Shown: piece by piece, positions 57,919-64,000 of the stretch
Numbering within the stretch: position 1 is the stretch's first letter
Layout: the number at the start of each line of letters is the position of its first letter
NCBI RefSeq assembly: GCF_009765995.1
Contig: NZ_LMUI01000020.1
Span: 302,296-366,295 of the forward strand
Direction of reading: 5' to 3'
DNA length: 64,000 nucleotides
Source: Methylocapsa sp. S129
GTDB taxonomy: Bacteria; Pseudomonadota; Alphaproteobacteria; Rhizobiales; Beijerinckiaceae
Position numbers and translations under genes: made by a program
Notes under the pieces: generated by a model
What the model was told of the DNA's origin: nothing
What the model saw: only the letters and a program-made list of their open reading frames with translations
Databases searched by the model: none

Positions 57919-58284
57919 TCACATCCCACGCTTCTCCAGCGCACGATCAAATCGCGCAGCGAGCGCTTCGATCCGCTCGCCGATGTGATCTTCGACGTCT
58001 CTCAGATCTCCTCTGCTCGGCAGGCCGCCTAGCGTTTCCCGTAACCGATAGTGGTCGTGATTCATCTGCGCCAAGGTTTCAGTCAGCCTGATAAAAGATG
58101 CGCTGTTAGCTTCTTTGTCAGCTTCGAAATCCGCACGCTGGCGGTCGATCGAGAGCGACATGCGTTCCAGACGGGTCATCAGACGCCAGATAAAGGCGAC
58201 GACGCTCACGGTTAATGTTGCGAGTCCGGTAAAAGCCCATTCGACGAATCCCCAAGGGGGCTTGCTCACATCAGGCAGATCCAT
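57919..58284 (-). CDS. Small single-TM phage-type protein with coiled coil
   Basis: The 121-residue protein has a short N-terminus (MDLPDVSKPPWGFVEW), one membrane segment (AFTGLATLTVSVVAFIWRLM) and a long charged helix (RLERMSLSIDRQRADFEADK and beyond) of coiled-coil type. The layout matches small membrane proteins at the end of phage lysis modules. ATG at 58284 is chosen because the longer frame adds a basic stretch without features. It is the last gene of the cassette, next to ybgC. Confidence 0.65.
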   Translation of the reverse strand: MDLPDVSKPPWGFVEWAFTGLATLTVSVVAFIWRLMTRLERMSLSIDRQRADFEADKEANSASFIRLTETLAQMNHDHYRLRETLGGLPSRGDLRDVEDHIGERIEALAARFDRALEKRGM

Positions 58285-58303
58285 GCGACGTCTCCGGATT
58301 GTC

Positions 58304-58693
58304 TCAACGTTCCGTTTTCCTGCGTATGGAATCATTGGCGACTGGCGCGACGCTCGCAACGCTCCGCAGTTCGGCCTGAACCGAACTGATCGCCTGCAAT
58401 GTCTCGGCGATAAGTCCGATATCCCCGGCGACGCCGGAACCTGCGGCCGCGGCGGCGCATATGCGGTCGGCCGCGTGCGTCATAACGACAAGCCAACGCG
58501 CGCTGCCGGCGCGATCGGCGAGCGCATCGAGGAGCGGATCGGTGGCCTTGCAAAGCCTGCCGAGATCAACGGCAACGCCATCGATGTCCGTTATGACGAC
58601 GCCCGCGCCGGCTATCCAGGGCGCGAGATGAGCGCCGGCGAGAAAGGTGGCGAACGCCGCCGGCAAGACGATGAACGGAGCGGCCATGGTCAC
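58304..58693 (-). CDS. Small Ala-rich phage-cassette protein
   Basis: The 129-residue product starts with a hydrophobic segment (APFIVLPAAFATFLAGAHLAPWIAGAGVVI) that could be a membrane anchor, followed by an alanine-rich helical region. I do not recognise a family. Its start overlaps the stop of the lipoprotein-like gene (ATGA), so they are coupled, and its position suggests a role in lysis or envelope disruption. Confidence 0.6.
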   Translation of the reverse strand: MTMAAPFIVLPAAFATFLAGAHLAPWIAGAGVVITDIDGVAVDLGRLCKATDPLLDALADRAGSARWLVVMTHAADRICAAAAAGSGVAGDIGLIAETLQAISSVQAELRSVASVAPVANDSIRRKTER

Positions 58694-59118
58694 CCGCCTG
58701 CCGGAAGGGAGGCCGCCGCCGTCGGCGCGCTCACGCCGCCCGCTGTCGCCGCTTTGATGGCCGCCACCGCGCCGATAATCTGGACCGAGGCGGCGACCGG
58801 GTCCGCCGTGGCGGGGTTTTGACAGAGCGGCGAACCGGCTAGAGCCGCGGCGCCATTCGCTGTCTTGGCGATCGTTGACGCCGCGCCGCCGCCGGCCAGT
58901 CCGGACGCGGAATAGGCGCTCGCCAGTGTGGCGATCTGTCCGACAATCTGGCAGGCGCTGGGCAAGTCGGCGATGGCGAGTTGCGCGCCCGCGTCGATTT
59001 TGGCGGCGACGGCGACGAGCCTGGAATTGCCGGTGGAGCCGATGACGTTCTGGACCGCTGCGCAGCCGTCGAGCGCGAGCGCGCCGAGAGCCGCGGATGC
59101 GAAAAGAAGAGTTTTCAT
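58690..59118 (-). CDS. Putative small lipoprotein of the lysis cassette
   Basis: The 142-residue protein begins with a signal-like segment (MKTLLFASAALGALALDGCAAV). LDGC is an imperfect lipobox, so Cys19 may be lipid-modified. The mature part is Ala/Gly-rich with two further cysteines. An outer spanin role is conceivable from the context but there is no supporting motif. GAGGATATCCC precedes the ATG. A terminator lies just upstream, so it must have its own promoter or depend on read-through. Confidence 0.62.
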   Translation of the reverse strand: MKTLLFASAALGALALDGCAAVQNVIGSTGNSRLVAVAAKIDAGAQLAIADLPSACQIVGQIATLASAYSASGLAGGGAASTIAKTANGAAALAGSPLCQNPATADPVAASVQIIGAVAAIKAATAGGVSAPTAAASLPAGG

Positions 59119-59131
59119 GGGATATCCTCTC

Positions 59132-59164
59132 AAAAAAAAGCCGGCGGCCTTTTCGGGCGCCGGC
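59132..59164 (-). terminator. Rho-independent terminator within the lysis cassette
   Basis: On the minus strand GCCGGCG (59164-59158) pairs with CGCCGGC (59146-59140) around an 11-base loop, followed by eight T residues (59139-59132). It ends the transcript after the holin-like gene and separates it from the lipoprotein-like gene. Confidence 0.9.
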
Positions 59165-59191
59165 GCGGATGGTTTGGCTCTTTCGCCAGAA

Positions 59192-59377
59192 TTATCTGGC
59201 GAGGTATTGGTTGTAGGCTTCGGTCAGTAGCTGCGCGGCGAGCTGGGCGGCCGGAGCGTAAATTCCAAGTTGCGACCAGTCGTAATGTCCGAGCGTGGCG
59301 ACGATCGCCGTCGCCGCCGCGGTGGCGAGGCCGACGCCAAGGTGTCGCCAGAAATCTTTTGTCATCGCATTCCTCAT
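59192..59377 (-). CDS. Holin-like small membrane protein
   Basis: The 61-residue protein reads MTKDFWRHLGVGLATAAATAIVATLG after a short alternative start, with one hydrophobic segment, a DWSQLG turn and a second helix AAQLAAQLLTEAYNQYLA. Size and position between an endolysin and a terminator suggest a holin or antiholin. ATG at 59377 and at 59365 each have a nearby purine-rich site (GGAGGG and AGGAA); dual starts of this kind are known in phage holins. Confidence 0.6.
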   Translation of the reverse strand: MRNAMTKDFWRHLGVGLATAAATAIVATLGHYDWSQLGIYAPAAQLAAQLLTEAYNQYLAR

Positions 59378-59463
59378 TGATGCGCCCTCCGGAGCTTGCG
59401 GGAATCCACGCGCGCGCCGGCGGACGCGAAAGCGCCCGCGCGCGAAGATCAAGGGTTCAGGGA

Positions 59464-59592
59464 TTATTCGAAATCGCCGACCGACCAGACCGCGCCAAAG
59501 ACGAGGCTGATGACGAGCCAGAGATGACCGCCGAAAAGCCAGGCAATGCCGCCGAAGGCCGCCGAAACAACGAAGGCTTTGGCGGCGCGCAA
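59464..59592 (-). CDS. Very small membrane peptide after the endolysin
   Basis: From a TTG start five bases after the endolysin stop, this frame encodes 42 residues: RAAKAFVVSAAFGGIAWLFGG then HLWLVISLVFGAVWSVGDFE, two hydrophobic helices with a short turn. Its tight spacing and composition fit a second holin-type or regulatory peptide. The gene is too small for certainty. Confidence 0.5.
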   Translation of the reverse strand: MRAAKAFVVSAAFGGIAWLFGGHLWLVISLVFGAVWSVGDFE

Positions 59593-59596
59593 GGCG

Positions 59597-60172
59597 TTAG
59601 GCGTGCGCTGACGCCGGCGGCGCCGCTGCGGGATCGTGCTGGCCCCATTCGGGCAGGAAGCCACGCGCGAAGGCCTCTTGCACGCGCTTGACGAAGCCGG
59701 CCCAGACGGCGCCGTCCGTTGTCGGATCGCTGTGGCCGCCGCCTGCCGCGCCAAGATCATAATGGCTGCAGAATCCCGAGCCCTCGCCATGCCGCGCCCA
59801 GACAGCTGAGATTTGATATTTGTGCAGCAGCCATGCGACGATATTGGCGGCGGCGCTCCACTCGGCCTCGCCATAGCCGGCCTTGGCGAAGCCCGCCATT
59901 TCGAGCCCTATCGAGCGCGAATTATAATCGCAGGCGTGCCAGGCCTTTTTGGCGAAAGGGACCATCTGCGTCGCCTGCGAGCCGTCCTCCTTGAGGACGA
60001 TATGGGCGCTGACTTGGGAGTGCCGGTTGGCGAACCAACTGACGGCGCTCTCCGCCCCGCCTTCCGTATCGTGAATCACGATAAGGTCGATGCGGCTTCC
60101 CGCGCGTTCGGAAAAATTAGGCGACGGAATTTGCCTCAAAGGCGGGAGGAAAGGGGGAGACCAGTTGGGCAT
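59597..60172 (-). CDS. Phage-type N-acetylmuramoyl-L-alanine amidase (endolysin)
   Basis: The 191-residue protein is an amidase_2 domain: RIDLIVIHDTEGGAESAVSWFANRHSQVSAHIVLKEDG with the first zinc His and substrate residues, KAWHACDYNSRSIGLEMAGFA with the second His, and FCSHYDLGAAGGGHSDPTTDG with the third zinc His and Asp. There is no signal peptide, so release would need a holin. It opens the minus-strand lysis cassette. No head, tail or portal genes are in the window. Confidence 0.88.
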   Translation of the reverse strand: MPNWSPPFLPPLRQIPSPNFSERAGSRIDLIVIHDTEGGAESAVSWFANRHSQVSAHIVLKEDGSQATQMVPFAKKAWHACDYNSRSIGLEMAGFAKAGYGEAEWSAAANIVAWLLHKYQISAVWARHGEGSGFCSHYDLGAAGGGHSDPTTDGAVWAGFVKRVQEAFARGFLPEWGQHDPAAAPPASAHA

Positions 60173-60335
60173 GCGGGTTTCTCCTTCGGTTTGGGTGGTT
60201 CTTAGTTTTGCGCCCCGGCGTGCTTGTTTTCGCCGGCGCCGACTGGGCGCAGCGTCGAGATTGAACTGACGGGGAGAGGCTGCGGCTGGTCCGCCCCTGA
60301 AAAATGGTCCCCCCTAAGGTACGGCTTTAGAGCCG

Positions 60336-60516
60336 ATGGAGGACATTGGAACGACCAGGAAGCGACGCACAGCGGACAAGATTGTCGCGAAGCTTCGATA
60401 GGTCGACGTGCTGGCATCGCAGTATTGGTCGCTTGCGGAGGCGGTGCGAATGATAGGCGTGACGGAAGTCGCCTATTGCCGGGGGCCGACCGAATATGGT
60501 GGACTAAAGGTGCAGG
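60336..60516 (+). pseudogene. IS3-family transposase OrfA remnant
   Basis: The frame from ATG at 60336 reads MEDIGTTRKRRTADKIVAKLR, a TAG stop at 60399-60401 where the family has Gln, then VDVLASQYWSLAEAVRMIGV and TEVAYCRGPTEYGGLKVQ. This is the helix-turn-helix start of IS3-type OrfA, with the usual YYRWR changed to YCRGP. The rest of OrfA and all of OrfB are missing. A TGGTCCGCCCC-type end lies just upstream near 60280. It is an old, decayed insertion at the border of the glycan genes. Confidence 0.85.
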
Positions 60517-60815
60517 CTGGACCACCTAGACATGATTTTTACACTGGCGTGCCGCTCTCGACGTTCGGCCTTCTCCAAGGAGGGCGCTACTTTATCCTCC
60601 CGTCGCTCGCGAGTAGATGTCTGCAATGAAGCTATTGCACGGCCTAATCAAACGGAAGGGCGACCGCTTGGAAAAAAAACGCAGAACGCTTAGTGCCATA
60701 GGCACCGTGTCGCTGGTCCTCTCTATGCTCGATCAGTTTCCGTCGTTGCGAAATGTCTGTTCCGAATGCAGTCCGAGAGTCCCGACAAATCTTATGCAAG
60801 AGGAATGAAATCAAT

Positions 60816-61682
60816 ATGCGGTTAGGAATGACGCTGATTGTCCGTGACGAGGCGGACCTCGTTGCGGAAAACATCAAATTTCACGCGCGGATGGGAGTTG
60901 ATGCCTTTGCGATTTATGATAACGGCTCCAAGGACGAAACACTGGAGCTTCTGCAAGGCCTCCGCACAACCTACGATCTTGCATTATTTGACGATCCCGG
61001 TCCGTTCGACAAAGAGCGGCGGTCGATGGTCCTGGCGCGGCATTTGCGCGAGCGCCAAGGTGCGGACTGGCTTATCTCCAACGACGCCGATGAGTTTTGG
61101 CTGCCGAAAAGCGGCAACTTGAAGTCCCTGATGGGTTCCGAAACTTCAGTTCTAGTTGCGCGTCGTTATAACTTCCTGCCGCGGACAATCGACGTTGCCG
61201 CATGCGATTACAAATTCCATCACAACATCATGCTGGTTGAAAAACCTTATGGCCCGCAGCCACCCGCGCCGGATCCCAGCGATCCGTTGCTATACCCGAT
61301 AATGCTCCGTGCCATTCCAGGAAAAGTCGCGTGCGCCCTGGAAGGGTTGGAACATATCCATAAGGGAAACCACAGCGTGGACCACGCGAAAGGCCCGGCG
61401 CTGGGCACGGACGACGCCATTGTTTTCCATTATCACATTCGCAGTTATGAATATTTCGAATCAAAGATCCGCAATCACGGCGAAAACCTTGATGGCGTCA
61501 CCGGCGGAACGTCCTGGCATCTTCGCCGCTGGCACGCAATCTATCTTGCAGGAAATTTGCGGAAAGAATACGAATCGCTGCTGCTAGATGAGCAACAAAC
61601 GCAATCCTTATTAGCGGATGGCGTGATCCGAGAAGAACGAGTTCTCGCCAATTTCTTCGCTGCCGCTGAACCATCGGCGTGA
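60816..61682 (+). CDS. Glycosyltransferase, family 2-like (Glyco_tranf_2_4)
   Basis: The 288-residue protein begins MTLIVRDEADLVAENIKFHARMGVDAFAIYDNGSKDETLELLQ, with a predicted GT-A fold and metal-binding DADEFWLP near residue 90 (WLISNDADEFW). The H-rich C-terminal half (YKFHHNIMLVEKPYG, HIHKGNHSVDHAKG, VFHYHIRSYEYFESKI) is usual for this capsule-type subfamily. It has no membrane segment. ATG at 60816 is chosen. It overlaps the next gene by four bases. GC content is clearly lower than in the chromosomal genes upstream. Confidence 0.85.
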   Translation: MRLGMTLIVRDEADLVAENIKFHARMGVDAFAIYDNGSKDETLELLQGLRTTYDLALFDDPGPFDKERRSMVLARHLRERQGADWLISNDADEFWLPKSGNLKSLMGSETSVLVARRYNFLPRTIDVAACDYKFHHNIMLVEKPYGPQPPAPDPSDPLLYPIMLRAIPGKVACALEGLEHIHKGNHSVDHAKGPALGTDDAIVFHYHIRSYEYFESKIRNHGENLDGVTGGTSWHLRRWHAIYLAGNLRKEYESLLLDEQQTQSLLADGVIREERVLANFFAAAEPSA

Positions 61683-62767
61683 CGCGCAACAATAAAATGG
61701 CGAAAGCGCTTTCTAACAAAAAAAACAAGCCCGATGAAAGAAAGAGCAGCTTCGCAGTTGCTCTGGCCCCTCTTCGGGCTAAGGCCAACACTTTTGTGAA
61801 AGCATTCGCTGATTGCGTGCATGCGGGTGGCCTGGAAGTATACGACTATACGTATGAGACAGAATTGCCGAAAAACATAAATTGCATCATTTTTCATTGG
61901 CCGAATGAGTTTTTTGTTGGCCAATCCGAGCAAAGAAATCAAGAGCTAAGGCACCTCCTGTCAATATGGCAAGAAGCACAGAAGCAGTATGGCTTACGTC
62001 TAATATGGGTGGCGCACAACGTGCACCCTCATGACCGTAATGATTTTTGTCTTGAACTGAGAACAGACTTTATAAACGCCCTTGATGGCATTATTTATTT
62101 GTCCGCGCGTTCGCGTGATATCATCCATGAAGCCTATGCTCCGGATGTAACGCGTGAGTTGGTCACCGTGCATGGTCACTACCGCGATAATAGTTCAACG
62201 CGGCCTCAACCTCTGCCGCCGATCGATGCGGTGGTACGGCTTTGCTATTTCGGGCGCATCCGCCCTTACAAGAATCTCGACACACTTATTGATTGCATGA
62301 GTACGCTGACAAGGTCACAAGCATTACTGAGCATTACAGGCTTCAGGCTCGATCAGGCCTACGCCTCCCGACTTGAGGATTTGGCGCAGGGGCGTTCTGA
62401 TATCCAGCTAGATTTGCGCTCTCACTTCGTGCCAGAGGAGGATCTGGAGGCGGTTATCGACCAAAGTCATGGGATCATCTTACCGTATCGCGATATACTC
62501 AACAGTGGGGCGGCGTTGTTGGCTCTTTCGCGCAATCGCCCCGTTTTGGCTCCTCGTTTGGGAAGCCTGCCCGAATTGCAGGGCGATGTCGGGGAGGACT
62601 GGCTGCATCTCTACGACACAGCGTTGAATTCGACGGTACTACAAGAATTCATCGATCGGTTGCGCAAAAAATCACCTGAACAATGTAATTTATCGGCGTA
62701 TGACTGGGGCCCAATCGGGCAATCCGTGTGTCGCTTTATTGAGCAGGTTTGTGCTGATGACAAGTGA
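61679..62767 (+). CDS. GT-B glycosyltransferase (family 4-like)
   Basis: The 362-residue protein has a GT-B plan. The acceptor half has CIIFHWPNEFFVG, LIWVAHNVHPHDRNDF and GIIYLSARSRDII; the donor half has VVRLCYFGRIRPYKNLDTLI, SITGFRLDQAY, the GIILPYRDILNSGAALLALSRNRPVLAPRLGSLPEL segment with the sugar-nucleotide Glu position. It starts at GTG 61679 overlapping the previous stop, or at ATG 61697. It is coupled to the next gene by an 11-base overlap. Codons are AT-richer than its surroundings. Confidence 0.85.
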   Translation: MTRNNKMAKALSNKKNKPDERKSSFAVALAPLRAKANTFVKAFADCVHAGGLEVYDYTYETELPKNINCIIFHWPNEFFVGQSEQRNQELRHLLSIWQEAQKQYGLRLIWVAHNVHPHDRNDFCLELRTDFINALDGIIYLSARSRDIIHEAYAPDVTRELVTVHGHYRDNSSTRPQPLPPIDAVVRLCYFGRIRPYKNLDTLIDCMSTLTRSQALLSITGFRLDQAYASRLEDLAQGRSDIQLDLRSHFVPEEDLEAVIDQSHGIILPYRDILNSGAALLALSRNRPVLAPRLGSLPELQGDVGEDWLHLYDTALNSTVLQEFIDRLRKKSPEQCNLSAYDWGPIGQSVCRFIEQVCADDK

Positions 62768-63794
62768 GTGCCCGCCTCTTTCTTCATACCATCCAGTGCG
62801 CTACTGGCGCCAAGAACTTCGTCACGAATTGCAGAATTTTGGAGATTATTTAAGCGAATTTTTTCTGCGAGCGCTGCTTACCGTGCCGATTTATCCCGCC
62901 GAGGCGTATCATCTGATTGGCAGCACTATCGCCGAAAAAAAAATAAGGCGGGATTTCGGCGATTTGCGGATCGCCTCAGGTGAGGGGCAGGTTGCGTTTT
63001 GGGGGTGCGGCACGCGCGGCGATGAGCCACTCTCTTGCTGGGCTCTTGAACATGCGAAGTTTTTCGGTGTGAGGGGACCCCGGACTCGCGAAGTTCTCGG
63101 GTTGCCCGATAACACGGTACTGGGTGATCCAGGTCTTTTAGTGCCACTCATTCACCCGAAACCGGCCAAAGGACACGGGCGTACACTCTGTATCACGCAC
63201 TTTCATGAATCGCGCACTCCCGACGATATCAAGCAACAAACCGGCGTTGACGCCGTAATTTCTGCCGCCATCCCTGGAAACCTGACGGCGTTGCGGGTCT
63301 TGATTGACCAGATTGCTGAGGCTGATTTTGTGTTAAGCGGAGCTTTGCATGGGGCTGTTCTAGCGTGTGCCTATGAGGTGCCTTTCTCGTATTTCGATTC
63401 CGGTTACATCGACGTGCCGTTCAAGTGGGCTGATTTCGCCTCTTCAATCGGCGTGCCGGCACTGTTTGCACAAACCTTGAAGGAAGGTCGCGCGATTTTT
63501 GCCGACACCTTTGTGTCAAACTACAAGCCACTACCCTTGACACGTATACTTGCTGCAGCTCCGTTCGGAGTCCGCCACGCGATGATATTGAAGGCCCTTA
63601 ATCATGACAAACATATGGATCAACGCACATTTGACGAACTTACCGCAAGACTTGCAGCAGAAGGAGTTGATTCGCCGCATGTCATCACAGATGCTCAAGA
63701 AATGTGGCTTTCACTGGAAAGACGCCGGTTTCTTCGGCGCCTTGATAATTTTAACAGACTCTCGCGATTGAATGCCGATGACCAGACTGAATGA
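62757..63794 (+). CDS. Polysaccharide pyruvyl transferase-like protein
   Basis: The 345-residue protein resembles PssK/CsaB-type pyruvyl transferases: ELQNFGDYLSEFFLRALL near the N-terminus, VAFWGCGTRGDEPLSCW, FFGVRGPRTREVLGLPDNTVLGDPGLLVPLI, CITHFHESRTPDDIKQ, and EADFVLSGALHGAVLACAYEVPFSYF with the catalytic-region His. These add ketal-linked pyruvate to exopolysaccharide or capsule sugars. It ends the three-gene glycan operon. The start at 62757 overlaps the previous gene. Confidence 0.83.
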   Translation: MTSECPPLSSYHPVRYWRQELRHELQNFGDYLSEFFLRALLTVPIYPAEAYHLIGSTIAEKKIRRDFGDLRIASGEGQVAFWGCGTRGDEPLSCWALEHAKFFGVRGPRTREVLGLPDNTVLGDPGLLVPLIHPKPAKGHGRTLCITHFHESRTPDDIKQQTGVDAVISAAIPGNLTALRVLIDQIAEADFVLSGALHGAVLACAYEVPFSYFDSGYIDVPFKWADFASSIGVPALFAQTLKEGRAIFADTFVSNYKPLPLTRILAAAPFGVRHAMILKALNHDKHMDQRTFDELTARLAAEGVDSPHVITDAQEMWLSLERRRFLRRLDNFNRLSRLNADDQTE

Positions 63795-64000
63795 TGTCGA
63801 CATAGTTAGCCTCGTTCACCGCTTTCAGGCCGCATACGTGAACCAATTCAGCTTTCACCTTTTCAGATAATCGCATTGGCCAATGGACAACCTCCGACTA
63901 GCGGTCGGGGTTTAACCGTAAGCGATGTTTTGATCCCACCTTTCGCGTGAGGGGATGATCTGAGAGTCTTCGGCGGGTTGGCCGTTGGACTTAGAATGAT
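63795..64000. other. Window end without a supported gene
   Basis: The last 206 bases have no convincing coding frame. A minus-strand frame starting MRLSEKVKAELVHVC is open for about 40 residues but reads back into the pyruvyl transferase gene. The final sixty bases look like a mobile-element border, which cannot be settled without the next sequence. Confidence 0.4.

Noticed and set aside
63795..64000. Start of another insertion sequence at the window edge
   Set aside because: The border-like sequence is suggestive only; there is no transposase motif to support it.

Overview
The window is GC-rich chromosomal DNA of an alphaproteobacterium, most probably a Hyphomicrobiales member near the Beijerinckiaceae/Methylocystaceae (Methylocella, Beijerinckia or Rhodoblastus type). 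The evidence is a circularly permuted tmRNA gene with the tag ANDNYAPVALAA, a SigF/NrsF pair, Omp25/31-type barrels, a DUF1150 gene behind hsp20, and DUF2852, DUF4169 and SspB-alpha genes. The genus is inferred, not proven.

Layout. 1-3.7 kb: end of lptE, a tandem double beta-barrel protein, a six-copy 15-bp repeat, thpR and a cytochrome P450. 3.8-7.2 kb: a C-terminally anchored protein facing two ParA-like ATPases, then a RecD-like helicase. 7.5-10.5 kb: hsp20 with a possible RNA thermometer, DUF1150, thyA-folA, and a toxin-antitoxin pair whose toxin is frameshifted. 10.5-14.2 kb: the protocatechuate operon pcaDCHGB. 14.4-25.6 kb: a cell-wall hydrolase, then an import and catabolism region with a cupin regulator divergent from an omega-aminotransferase, a peptide-type ABC transporter, its binding protein and an amidase. 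25.7-31.4 kb: an acyltransferase, a DoxX/BufC/BufB (MNIO) operon divergent from sigF-nrsF, and a DsbA-like protein. 31.5-36.9 kb: a TPP riboswitch and thiCOSGED.

36.9-47.7 kb: DUF1398-marR, mutS, a LysE exporter, an FAD-linked dehydrogenase and a large AsmA-type protein. 47.7-49.2 kb, minus strand: two small regulators or unknowns, sspB and, directly upstream of sspB, the permuted ssrA gene. 49.2-57.9 kb: cimA, a GNAT enzyme, cysS, small exported proteins, creA, purD, a patatin, fmt and ybgC. 57.9-60.2 kb: a phage-type lysis cassette without head or tail genes. 60.3-63.8 kb: an IS3-family remnant followed by three surface-glycan genes with lower GC than the rest, which look acquired.

Best leads: (1) a SigF/NrsF-controlled MNIO operon without an adjacent BufA-type precursor, with matching promoter motifs in both directions; (2) ssrA next to sspB, the adaptor for its tag; (3) the ParA pair in which one partner lacks the P-loop lysine; (4) a candidate thermosensor on hsp20; (5) the isolated lysis cassette. 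Nothing was computed or searched; family assignments come from reading the sequence.
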